NCBI RefSeq assembly: GCF_018919215.1
Contig: NZ_JAHLQK010000004.1
Location: forward strand, 186,001-250,000
Length of the DNA stretch: 64,000 bases
Direction of reading: 5' to 3'
From: Alkaliphilus flagellatus
Lineage (GTDB): Bacteria; Bacillota; Clostridia; Peptostreptococcales; Natronincolaceae
This document shows, one piece after another, positions 9,419 to 17,888 of this stretch. Below the pieces are notes generated by a model. The model was not told where the DNA came from, searched no databases, and saw only the letters and a list, made by a program, of their open reading frames with translations. Within the stretch, counting starts at the first letter, position 1. The number at the start of each line of letters is the position of its first letter. A program made the position numbers and the translations under genes.

Positions 9419-9631
9419 CTATTTTTTAATAATCAGTGAATATCCATCGGCATCTTCTGAGCACTCAACATTGAATCCCTGATTTTTACTAAAACGCTTA
9501 ATGTTTTCAACGGCTACCATCATATCTACTAAAACTTCTATAGGTGTACCATCATATTCAGAAACGGCTTCTTTAGTCATCAATACTGGTTCTGGACAGG
9601 ATCGTCCTCTAGCATCTACAACTTTATACAT
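9419..9631 (-). CDS. yedF: YedF/TusA-family sulfurtransferase (selenium-trait)
   Basis: A 70-residue TusA/SirA fold with the signature SCPEPVLMTKEAV (residues 11-23), where the Cys carries persulfide or possibly selenide. The ATG has AGGAGGGG 6 nt upstream, inside the last codons of yedE (8-nt overlap). Standalone YedF next to YedE is a known marker of selenium metabolism, and the family is thought to deliver Se/S in the selenocysteine or Se-cofactor route. The full-length YedF of some Clostridia has a C-terminal DsrE-like half; here only the TusA half is present. Confidence 0.85.
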   Translation of the reverse strand: MYKVVDARGRSCPEPVLMTKEAVSEYDGTPIEVLVDMMVAVENIKRFSKNQGFNVECSEDADGYSLIIKK

Positions 9632-10736
9632 GGCTTACCCCTCCTTCTACTGCTCTACCTTTTCTATCATTTCTAGCTTTCTCATTATATTTTACTACAT
9701 TGTATCCAATAGCCATAATAACTATAAAACCAATTAATACTGCAACCTTACTATTTATCCCTACTCCTTGTGGACTAGCAGCTAATCCAAAATTGTGAGC
9801 AAAAGCTGCTCCTGCTATTAATCCTAAAATGGTAATAGCAGCATCTGTATCCCCTTCGCCAGCCAAAATAGTTTGTCTTAGAGGACAGCCACCTAATAAT
9901 GAAGATGCAACTCCTGCCAATACCATACCTAGGAAGTTCCATAGAAAATCATTATGAGCTATTGGCTGTTCAACAAAACTAATTTTAAAGCTTTCTGGAT
10001 TTAAAACTAGATTTCCAATAAGGGCAAATACAAAAATACCAATTAATCCCCATAAGAAGTAAAAATCTTTAATAAGTATAGCATCTCTGAATCCTCCTGC
10101 AGTACAAAGTCTTGTTCTTTGTAGAAGTACTCCCACTATTAAACCAGCAGCTAAAGCTATAGCAATAGGTGCTCTGGCTGCTCCAGGTCCACTCTCACTA
10201 AATAAAACAAAAGCGGGTTGTATAGCTAATAGCACTAATAGACCTATTGCAAATATAGGCATAATGTATCCGCTTGACTCTGGTTGGTTTACACTTCTTC
10301 CTAGACTAAATCCTCGTTTAATAAATTGAATACCTATAAAAATTCCGACAACGTAGCCAACTAAACCAGTAATAGCATTTAAATCTCCGTTAGCTAATCT
10401 TAAAATCATCCTAAGAGGACAGCCTAAAAACACTAGTGCTCCAATCATTAGAAAAAATCCTAATACAAATCTTAAAAGTGGAGATGATCCACCTCTTGCC
10501 CTAAACTCTCCCTTAGTTTTAGCAATAATAAATGAACCTAAAATAAATCCTGATATTTCCGGTCGTATGTACTGAACATTTCCTGCTCCATGAAGTCCTA
10601 GAGCTCCTGCAATGTCCCTATAAAAACAAGCTACACAAACACCCATGTTAACAGGATTACCAAACTTGACCAACAGTGCTGCTAATAAACCTAGTATACC
10701 TCCTGCTGCTATAATCTTTGCTTTTCCTTGTTTCAA
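9624..10736 (-). CDS. yedE: YedE-type putative selenium transporter
   Basis: A 370-residue polytopic membrane protein of the YeeE/YedE family with about ten hydrophobic helices and an internal repeat. The two signature loops are FLGCPLRMILRLA (about 103-115) and LLGGCPLRQTILAGEGD (about 280-296). In this family the conserved Cys residues of the GCPLR motifs pass thiosulfate or a selenium analogue. A first CVACFYRDIAGALGLHGA segment (about 33-50) is typical of the selenium-metabolism YedE subgroup. It is the promoter-proximal gene of the cluster with yedF and DUF3343. The selenium substrate is inferred from context and subfamily. Confidence 0.85.
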   Translation of the reverse strand: MKQGKAKIIAAGGILGLLAALLVKFGNPVNMGVCVACFYRDIAGALGLHGAGNVQYIRPEISGFILGSFIIAKTKGEFRARGGSSPLLRFVLGFFLMIGALVFLGCPLRMILRLANGDLNAITGLVGYVVGIFIGIQFIKRGFSLGRSVNQPESSGYIMPIFAIGLLVLLAIQPAFVLFSESGPGAARAPIAIALAAGLIVGVLLQRTRLCTAGGFRDAILIKDFYFLWGLIGIFVFALIGNLVLNPESFKISFVEQPIAHNDFLWNFLGMVLAGVASSLLGGCPLRQTILAGEGDTDAAITILGLIAGAAFAHNFGLAASPQGVGINSKVAVLIGFIVIMAIGYNVVKYNEKARNDRKGRAVEGGVSHV

Positions 10737-10856
10737 TTTTACCCCTCCTATTCTATTATTGCTTCACCTATATATTATTAAATAATTAACAATGTTAACA
10801 ATTGAATTTTTCTATTTATTTCCATCATTCTATTGAATTTATTTATAACAATAAAA

Positions 10857-10891
10857 CAATCCCTCTTGAAAGTAATATTCAAAAGGGATTG
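10857..10891 (-). terminator. Terminator of the YcdB/SLH gene
   Basis: CAATCCCTtTTGAA / TTCAAgAGGGATTG hairpin followed on the minus strand by TTTTATT, 45 nt after the stop at 10937. Confidence 0.85.
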
Positions 10892-10936
10892 ATCTACTAA
10901 AATTAATATTTATATTATTAATATTTAAGTGTTATT

Positions 10937-13225
10937 CTAGTTTTTCATATCTTTATAATCTCTTATTAGTTGATACATAAAGTGAATAAATTCACCTCTA
11001 TTAAGATTTTTGTTAGGCGAAAATTCTGCTTCAATATTTTTATCTCCAAATATATTATAGTATTTCACTAACGCCGCATAACCTATATCCTCTGTCTCTA
11101 TTGCTTCCTTATCCTTATATGGTACTTGGAAAATACTAGAGTAATTAGCTAATTCTTTTTGTTTCATAGCATTTATAATCCACTTTGCTAATTCAATTTT
11201 ACTAATTTTTTCATCTGGTTTAAAATAATCACCCTTATCGATAATACCAAACTCTACTCCAGCTTCAATATATTTATAGTAAGGACTGTCCTTTGAAATA
11301 TCCTTAAAATAATCTTTTCCTTTATTTTCATTGGATCCATTGTAATATCTATCTACATAATAGGCTTTATTGCTCCAACCTATCTCCACTATCCATTTAA
11401 GTGCATCTTTTCGAAGTAAAGCTTCCTCTGGCTTAAAAGTTTTCTCTGTTACCTTCAATATCCCCATTTTATCCATAAGTAAAATGTCTTTCTCATAAGG
11501 AGATCCTTTTATATCTGTAAACTGAGTTTGATTGCTTTGCTCTTCTTTAAATTCTTCTCCTGAATAATTTAGAAACTTGCCGGTTACCCCATCAATGTAA
11601 TTAAAGCCAAAGCTTTTTAGTGCATATACAGGTAGCAACTCTTTTATAGGTATTTCTAAACCTTCCTTTTCCAGTTTCTCTAAGTCTTTTAATTGTACTA
11701 AATATTTTTCAAGTCCTACATTGTCATAGAATATTTTATGAGCATTTTCCTTAGTTAACATTGAACTAGATTTTTGTACATCTACATCGTACCATCTATA
11801 TCTCAAACTGCTTATTTCCTCGGTTTCATCGTTATATGTCATATGCACATAATTATCATCGAATGGAATGTTATTTATATATCTAGAGCTTGATACATAT
11901 ACTTGATCTTTATCTATAACATTATCTGATTTTATTTCTAATTTTAATGCTCCTTTAGTTTTTGGAAACATTGTTTGAATTTTTTCATTTGTTATATTTA
12001 GAGCATCATCATTCTTTCTAACATTTTCTTTAATATTTTCAGTTGTTTTTAAGTCTCTTACTTCTTTTATAGGCTGATATCCTTCATTTTTATTATATAA
12101 AAGTTCTAATACCTGACCATTTTCAGCATTTACCACTGAATTTAAATATTTATCTCCCTCATCAGAATTCCAATATACAGACCAGAACTTGCCTTTAATT
12201 CCAGCATAATAATTTGTGTAACTAGTATTATTTAGTTTGATTCCTTCTATATCTACATGTTCTTTAAGTGTATTTATTATTATTTGCTCTGCCTTTTCCT
12301 TTGAAATTACACCATCCTCCGGTATCATTTCAGATCCACCATCTGATGCCTCTTTAGCCATCATCTCATTTGCAGTAGATGAGTCTTCTCGATAAAATGG
12401 ATAGCCATAATAATTCCAATTATATAATTGATCCGATGTTAGTAATTTCCCAGTAATAGCATCTATTTTATCAGTTTCTTTTGGTGTATAAATATATACT
12501 GGAGTTAAAACAACATTTTTACTATCTTCTTGATTATATTTATTTAATCTTACATATTTAAGTTGGAGACGATCTTCTTTTTCAAAGAAATCTCTAGCCT
12601 CTTCTTCATTTAAGAGTTGTTTATTTCCTTCATAACTTCCAATATCCCATTTCATTTCATATGAACTTACACTTTTATTTAGCCCTGATACGGTAATTCT
12701 AAAATAATTACTTGGAAAAAACTCCCCATTTATTTCTCTTACAAACATGAAGTGATAGCTATCATCGTCAGTATAATTTATCTTTATATCATATGGAATA
12801 ACTGTAGGAGCCTTAACAGTAACTTCTTCAGTTTCATTAAACCTTTCTGCTTCCAAGGATTTAATAAAATCTACAGCAATTTTCTTAGCCTCATCTTGAA
12901 GTAAGTCTACGGCTTTTCCTTCATTATTACCATTCCATTGGTTAAAAGAAATTATTTCTCCAGAGTCAGCGGCCATAACAATAGAAGCGTTCTTTTTATC
13001 TCCTTCAAACCCTAAATTCCAAAACTGTCTTTGCTGTATATCTCGAGTATTTAGGTTGCTATATTGAAGCTTGTAATCCTTCCCTAAATCTAATTTTTCC
13101 CTAGCTAACTTTTCTGCTTCCACTTTAGTTAGAATCGAAGATTTCACTGCGCCATAACCAACAGGTGTTGTTACACTTAAAAACAAGGTAAACATAATAA
13201 TAACTGCCATTATTTTTCTTAACAT
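10937..13225 (-). CDS. Secreted YcdB/YcdC-domain protein with C-terminal SLH domains
   Basis: A 762-residue exported protein. I start at ATG 13225 (GAGGAGG 8 nt upstream), which makes the N-terminus a clean signal peptide (MLRKIMAVIIMFTLFLSV, cleavage after VGYG-A or nearby). The body holds two YcdB/YcdC-PepSY-like repeats, each with an alpha/beta segment ending in GEIISFNQW- or GQVLELLYN-type strands. The C-terminal ~190 residues hold two or three S-layer homology repeats (FTDIKGSPYEKDI, YFKDISKDSPYYKYI, FSPNKNLNRGEFIHFMY), which anchor proteins to secondary cell-wall polymers. It is a monocistronic unit. The function of the YcdB domain is unknown; a surface role is inferred from SLH. Confidence 0.82.
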   Translation of the reverse strand: MLRKIMAVIIMFTLFLSVTTPVGYGAVKSSILTKVEAEKLAREKLDLGKDYKLQYSNLNTRDIQQRQFWNLGFEGDKKNASIVMAADSGEIISFNQWNGNNEGKAVDLLQDEAKKIAVDFIKSLEAERFNETEEVTVKAPTVIPYDIKINYTDDDSYHFMFVREINGEFFPSNYFRITVSGLNKSVSSYEMKWDIGSYEGNKQLLNEEEARDFFEKEDRLQLKYVRLNKYNQEDSKNVVLTPVYIYTPKETDKIDAITGKLLTSDQLYNWNYYGYPFYREDSSTANEMMAKEASDGGSEMIPEDGVISKEKAEQIIINTLKEHVDIEGIKLNNTSYTNYYAGIKGKFWSVYWNSDEGDKYLNSVVNAENGQVLELLYNKNEGYQPIKEVRDLKTTENIKENVRKNDDALNITNEKIQTMFPKTKGALKLEIKSDNVIDKDQVYVSSSRYINNIPFDDNYVHMTYNDETEEISSLRYRWYDVDVQKSSSMLTKENAHKIFYDNVGLEKYLVQLKDLEKLEKEGLEIPIKELLPVYALKSFGFNYIDGVTGKFLNYSGEEFKEEQSNQTQFTDIKGSPYEKDILLMDKMGILKVTEKTFKPEEALLRKDALKWIVEIGWSNKAYYVDRYYNGSNENKGKDYFKDISKDSPYYKYIEAGVEFGIIDKGDYFKPDEKISKIELAKWIINAMKQKELANYSSIFQVPYKDKEAIETEDIGYAALVKYYNIFGDKNIEAEFSPNKNLNRGEFIHFMYQLIRDYKDMKN

Positions 13226-13429
13226 TATAAAAACCTCCTCTATTTCATATTTATTCCTATTTAACATTATAGACGTAAAAAAAATAAAAAAGTTTCATTT
13301 GTTTATTAATATTTTAAAAATATTAATTTATTTATTTTTTTATAGTCTTAATTAAAATTTACAAATTAAAAATACTGTAAAAAACCCAAAATATACCAAA
13401 CGAATATTCTGTGAATTTAAGATTTGAAA

Positions 13430-13469
13430 AAAAGAAACCCATTTTTATTTTAAAAATAAGTTTCTTTTT
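13430..13469 (-). terminator. Terminator of the marR-MATE unit
   Basis: AAAGAAAC ... GTTTCTTT stem with an A/T-rich interior, followed by a T-run on the minus strand, just beyond the MATE stop codon. Confidence 0.7.
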
Positions 13470-13476
13470 GATTAAT

Positions 13477-14859
13477 CTATTCTTGATATAAAGGTTTTGT
13501 AGGGTTCTTTTCTGTAGCCTTATTTGTTCCTAAATTTTTAATTTCAAGTAATATCCATATCCCTGTTACTACAGATGATAATATATCCGAAACTGGACTT
13601 GCCATCCATACACCATTTAACTCAAAATATCTTGGTAAAATTAGAAGCGCTGGTATAAGGAATAATACCTGTCTAGATAAACTTAAAATTGCTGCTTGTT
13701 TTGGCTTTCCTATAGCCTGAAAATAGTTAGCACTCACAATTTGAAAACCGATAATTGGCAATACAGCAAAGAATATTTTAAGTCCATTAGTACCAATATC
13801 TATTAAAGTCTGATCACCTTGAGCAAACAGCGTAATTAACTGTACAGGCAAAAGTCTTATTAGAAAAAAGCCTAATACAACCAAAGCTGTAGCTGCTGTA
13901 ATAGCATATCTTAAGGTTTGCTTTACCCTATTAAATTGGCCAGCACCATAGTTAAATCCTATAATAGGCTGAGAACCCTGATTAATACCAAATATAGGCA
14001 TCAATATTATTGTGCTTATACTGTTAACGATTCCCATTGCAGATATTGCAATATCTCCTCCATATACAGCAAGTTGGTTATTTAATACTGCTGTTACTGC
14101 ACTGGCAGCTAATTGCATCATAAAAGGCGCAAAGCCTATGGAGAAAATACTTAATACTACATCAATCTTTAGGCGTAGGTTTTCTTTGTATACCTTTAGA
14201 GTACTTCTTCCACTTAGAAAATGACTAAGCACCCAAATAGAAGATGCAGCTTGAGAAATTATAGTAGCTAATGCAGCTCCTTGTATTCCCCAATTAAATA
14301 CAAATATAAAAATTGGGTCTAGTATTGTGTTAAGTATAGCACCTATTAACATAGTTAACATAGCTATTTTAGGGTTTCCTTCCGCCCTAATAATGTTATT
14401 CATACCAAAACCAATACCTTGGAAAACTGCACCAAATAAAATAATTCTTAAGTAATCCTTAGCATAGGGCATTACATCTGCACTGGCACCAAAAATCCTT
14501 AAAAGGGGCTCAAGAAAAACCAGTCCAACTACTGTTAGCCCTAACATAATAACAACTAATAATGTCATAGCATTTCCTACAATCTTCTCGGCGTCTTCCT
14601 TCCTATTTTGTCCTAATCTAATAGAAATTAAAGAAGTTGCACCTAACCCAACAAGCATAGAAAATGCCATTAGTATAATCATTATTGGAAAACCAATTGT
14701 AATTCCTGCTATGGCTAATGAGCCAACTCCTCTCCCAACGAAAATCCTATCCACTATATTATATAGGGCATTAACCAACATTCCAACTATAGCTGGAACG
14801 GAAAAAGTTAATAATAACTTTCCAATTTTTTCTTCTGCTAGTTGTTTCGAACGATCCAT
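13477..14859 (-). CDS. MATE-family multidrug efflux transporter
   Basis: A 460-residue inner-membrane Na+ or H+ antiporter of the MATE/MepA type, with twelve hydrophobic helices in two homologous halves (first half opens LLLTFSVPAIVGMLVNALYNIVDRIFVGRGVG, second half near 235). The YNIVDRIFVG and MGIVNS/INQGSQPIIGFNYGAG motifs are characteristic of MepA-like members. It lies 11 nt downstream of a MarR repressor gene on the same strand, the usual arrangement for repressor-controlled drug efflux. The substrate is unknown. Confidence 0.93.
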   Translation of the reverse strand: MDRSKQLAEEKIGKLLLTFSVPAIVGMLVNALYNIVDRIFVGRGVGSLAIAGITIGFPIMIILMAFSMLVGLGATSLISIRLGQNRKEDAEKIVGNAMTLLVVIMLGLTVVGLVFLEPLLRIFGASADVMPYAKDYLRIILFGAVFQGIGFGMNNIIRAEGNPKIAMLTMLIGAILNTILDPIFIFVFNWGIQGAALATIISQAASSIWVLSHFLSGRSTLKVYKENLRLKIDVVLSIFSIGFAPFMMQLAASAVTAVLNNQLAVYGGDIAISAMGIVNSISTIILMPIFGINQGSQPIIGFNYGAGQFNRVKQTLRYAITAATALVVLGFFLIRLLPVQLITLFAQGDQTLIDIGTNGLKIFFAVLPIIGFQIVSANYFQAIGKPKQAAILSLSRQVLFLIPALLILPRYFELNGVWMASPVSDILSSVVTGIWILLEIKNLGTNKATEKNPTKPLYQE

Positions 14860-14870
14860 ACTATCTCTCC

Positions 14871-15317
14871 TTACAATTTTTTCATTATGTTTATTACTGT
14901 TTTAATACTCTTTGAAAAATTATCTACATCTTTATCTCCTAGAGAATCAAAAGCTTGAGTAATAATTTTTTCATATTGAAGCATTTGAGAATCTACATAC
15001 CCTTTTCCTTCTTCTGTTAAATAAATCCACGTTTTTCTTCTATCCTTTCCATCAGCCTCACGAAAAACAAGATTCATATTCTCTAATGAATCTAATAAAG
15101 TAGTTAAACTTCCTTTTTTCATATCTAAAGATTTCCCTAACATAGTAGGAGTTATTTTACCTTTTCTTCCCAAAATCATCAATGCCTTATTTTGGTTTTT
15201 ATTACAACAATAATCAATAGAAATATTGCTATTTAATATTGAACTTATTTTTTGGTGAAAAAGGTCTGAAAATTCAAGCAAGCCATTATGGATTTGTTTA
15301 AGATTTTCTTCCTTCAT
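14871..15317 (-). CDS. MarR-family transcriptional regulator
   Basis: A 148-residue winged-helix repressor. The recognition region is TPTMLGKSLDMKKGSLTTLLDSLENMNLV, and the wing is READGKDRRKTWIYLTEEGK with the conserved D-R-R. It is the first gene of a two-gene unit with the MATE exporter, so autoregulation and ligand-induced derepression of efflux are likely. The upstream repeat-like sequence AACTACTTTTATAG / CTATTAG-AATTCTAACTAC around 15358-15393 could be its operator, but I cannot define it exactly. Confidence 0.9.
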   Translation of the reverse strand: MKEENLKQIHNGLLEFSDLFHQKISSILNSNISIDYCCNKNQNKALMILGRKGKITPTMLGKSLDMKKGSLTTLLDSLENMNLVFREADGKDRRKTWIYLTEEGKGYVDSQMLQYEKIITQAFDSLGDKDVDNFSKSIKTVINIMKKL

Positions 15318-15498
15318 ACATAATTCCGCTCCTTATATTTAACATAGACAAAAGTAGTTAGATTTCTTACTATTAGAATTCTAACTACTTTTATAGTATT
15401 TGTCAACTGCTTGTCTAAATTTTGTATTAGTAATACTATTTAGTATTCTCAGTTTAATATAATTCTATAATTATGCTAATAAATAAATTGCATTTATA

Positions 15499-16227
15499 TT
15501 ATTTATATTTGCAATACATTACATCCAGGTATCCTTCTCGTTTCTCTATTTTATATCCCTCATATCCTTCATCTAATAATTGTTGTTGCTTTAGTATATC
15601 TGTATTTTTTACTATTATAATATCTGTTATCTCTTTATCAGTATTTATAAAGTCAATTGATAGCAAATATCTAAGTTTACCTTTATACTCATTATTTCTA
15701 ATCTTTAAATTTTTAATTGTTAGCCCTTGATCCATTACATTTTTAAGACTTGGATAGTTATAAGGGGATATTGTAGTTAAAACAAATTCATATCCTAGCT
15801 CTCTAATTAACTTTATTGAATGTGGTAGCATTTTAGCCTGAAGTCTATTTCCTCTATAAAATGGATGAACTACTGTAGACTCTAAATGAGCTACCTTGTC
15901 CAAATCATTTCCAATCAAATTAATCTCTCGACCTAAATTTTTCTCATCTTTACCTGGAAAATTTATAGTTCTATAGGCAATCAAACCTTCATTAGTAAAA
16001 ACTCCTATAACCATCCCTTGATCTGGAGGGAAAATTGATTTTTCCATGAATTCTTTTGTGTCTGGTACAAATGTCTCTGGATTATCCAAGGTTTTAAATA
16101 CTTTCTCTTGAAGATCTAAAATCTCTTCTAAATATGTTTCATCTAAAAATATCATTTTATATGCTACTGTATCTTTATATCCACCATTCCTTTTTATTAA
16201 TGTTCCGCATTCTATAACTTCTTTCAT
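15499..16227 (-). CDS. GNAT-family N-acetyltransferase
   Basis: A 242-residue cytoplasmic protein. The central ~150 residues match the GNAT fold, with strand 4 LESTVVHPFYRGNRLQAKMLPHSIKLI containing the acetyl-CoA loop (RGNRLQ, a variant of R/QxxGxG/A) and the following strand FVLTTISPYNYPSLKNVMDQG. The substrate is not evident. It is monocistronic, with GGAGGCG before the ATG. Confidence 0.85.
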   Translation of the reverse strand: MKEVIECGTLIKRNGGYKDTVAYKMIFLDETYLEEILDLQEKVFKTLDNPETFVPDTKEFMEKSIFPPDQGMVIGVFTNEGLIAYRTINFPGKDEKNLGREINLIGNDLDKVAHLESTVVHPFYRGNRLQAKMLPHSIKLIRELGYEFVLTTISPYNYPSLKNVMDQGLTIKNLKIRNNEYKGKLRYLLSIDFINTDKEITDIIIVKNTDILKQQQLLDEGYEGYKIEKREGYLDVMYCKYK

Positions 16228-16421
16228 TTTTTCGCCTCCTATTCCTCCTTATTGTTAATTATTATCCAATAAAATATTTACAGAAATTATTTATATTTAT
16301 ATATGTATACCTTTTTTTACATAAAGTTATCATATATTATGTTTCTCATGTAATATGGCTAGACTTTCTAATAGAAAAACATATATAATATTAATTAACT
16401 ACGTAATATGGAGGGATAAGA

Positions 16422-16913
16422 ATGGCAAAAGATAACTCTTTTGATATTGTTTCACAAATTGATTTGCAAGAGGTAGATAATGCTGTTAATCAATCTATGA
16501 AGGAGATTTCTCAGCGCTTTGACTTAAAAGGAACAAATACAACTGTAGACAGAAGTGATTCAGAAGTAACAATTAATGCTCCTGATGATTTAAAGCTTAA
16601 AAATGTAATAGATATTCTGCAAACCAAACTAACACAAAGAAATATTTCTTTAAAAGCTTTAGAGTATGGAAAAGTAGAGCATGCATTAGGTGGCAGGGCA
16701 AAGCAAGTTATTAAGCTTCAACAAGGGATAGATAAGGAACAGGCTAAGAAAATTACTACATTGATAAAGGATTCGAAAATAAAGGTACAAGCTTCTATTC
16801 AGGGAGAGGCAGTTAGGATATCCGGAAAAAATCGTGATGATCTTCAAGCTGCTATACAACTAATAAGGGAAGCAGACCTACCAATGAACCTACAATTTAC
16901 AAATTATAGATAG
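16422..16913 (+). CDS. yajQ: YajQ-family nucleotide-binding protein
   Basis: A 163-residue protein of two ferredoxin-like halves. The first half, MAKDNSFDIVSQIDLQEVDNAV, and the ending RNDLP-like ADLPMNLQFTNYR are diagnostic. Family members bind RNA/tRNA and, in Xanthomonas, cyclic di-GMP; which applies here is unknown. GGAGGGATAAG precedes the ATG. It is a single gene closed by a terminator at 16936-16970. Confidence 0.95.
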   Translation: MAKDNSFDIVSQIDLQEVDNAVNQSMKEISQRFDLKGTNTTVDRSDSEVTINAPDDLKLKNVIDILQTKLTQRNISLKALEYGKVEHALGGRAKQVIKLQQGIDKEQAKKITTLIKDSKIKVQASIQGEAVRISGKNRDDLQAAIQLIREADLPMNLQFTNYR

Positions 16914-16935
16914 AGTACTATATATAGTAAAAGAA

Positions 16936-16970
16936 ACCTCATCAACTTTTAAAAAAGTCGATGAGGTTTT
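16936..16970 (+). terminator. yajQ terminator
   Basis: CCTCATCaACTTTT / AAAAGTcGATGAGG hairpin followed by TTTTAAAA, 20 nt after the stop. Confidence 0.9.
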
Positions 16971-16999
16971 AAAATTCTAGAGTTATTATTTAACTTATT

Positions 17000-17677
17000 T
17001 TACATAGATATAGATGTATTTTCCTCTCTTCTTGCAGCCTTTTGTCTTCCTGCTATTAAATCTGGAACTAAATAAATAGCTACATAAAGCACCATAGATA
17101 GTGCTATAGCCCATATTCCATCTAGTATAGAATGTTGCTTAACTAATACTGTAGATGCACTAATTATAACCATAAGTAAAAAAGAAGTTATCCGTAATCC
17201 TATATTTTTTTTAAAGGGTTCGTAGCCAATTAAACCTACATGTATTGCAATAGAATTCAATACGTGTATGCTCGGTGCCACATTAGTCGGTGTGTCAGCA
17301 GCATAAATACCTTTCATAATTCTTGAGAAAATATCATTTTCAGTAATTACAGGACGTAGACTTTGTCCATTTGGAAAAATCCCATAAATAGTATAGCATA
17401 TAGCCATACCAAAGAACATAAATAAAAACAGCCTATAATAATCCTTTTTTGATACAATACCTAAATAAATAAACCCAAAGGCCATGTATATATACCAGAA
17501 TAAATATGGTATAACAAATTCTTTTATAAAAGGAATTTTCATATCCATAGGTGAAAACATATCATACTTTGGAACAACAGTTTTTTCTAGATAGTAAAAC
17601 CATATATATAGCAGTCCATATAACGAAAGTAATAAGAAATGTTTATACTCATCCCATCGTTTTTTAAGTAAAATCAT
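17000..17677 (-). CDS. PAP2-family membrane phosphatase/phosphotransferase
   Basis: A 225-residue protein with about six membrane helices. The three PAP2 catalytic motifs are visible: GQSLRPVI (motif 1, reduced), APSIHVLNSIAIH (motif 2, PSxH) and TVLVKQHSILDGIWA (motif 3, HxxxD, with the usual SR replaced by TVLVK). It likely hydrolyses or transfers phosphate on a lipid-linked or inositol-type substrate at the membrane. The deviating motifs 1 and 3 resemble the inositolphosphotransferase-like branch of the superfamily. It is monocistronic. Confidence 0.85.
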   Translation of the reverse strand: MILLKKRWDEYKHFLLLSLYGLLYIWFYYLEKTVVPKYDMFSPMDMKIPFIKEFVIPYLFWYIYMAFGFIYLGIVSKKDYYRLFLFMFFGMAICYTIYGIFPNGQSLRPVITENDIFSRIMKGIYAADTPTNVAPSIHVLNSIAIHVGLIGYEPFKKNIGLRITSFLLMVIISASTVLVKQHSILDGIWAIALSMVLYVAIYLVPDLIAGRQKAARREENTSISM

Positions 17678-17835
17678 ATAATACCTCCCTGTTAAAGTAA
17701 TACCTAAAATAATTATTTCTAATCATTTTTAGACTTTGCACTATATACCACTAATTATATAGTATATACTTTAAATTGTTTTTAACTATTTATAAATTTT
17801 TTCTTAAGTTTATTATTAATTTTACTTAATCTCAT

Positions 17836-17870
17836 AAAAAAGAGCTATTTATATATAATAGACTCTCTTT
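17836..17870 (-). terminator. Weak hairpin after the U32 peptidase gene
   Basis: AAAGAGcTATTA / TAATAGactCTCTTTT imperfect hairpin downstream of the stop at 17889, with a short T-run on the minus strand. Confidence 0.5.
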
Positions 17871-17888
17871 TGATTTATATTTAATTTA

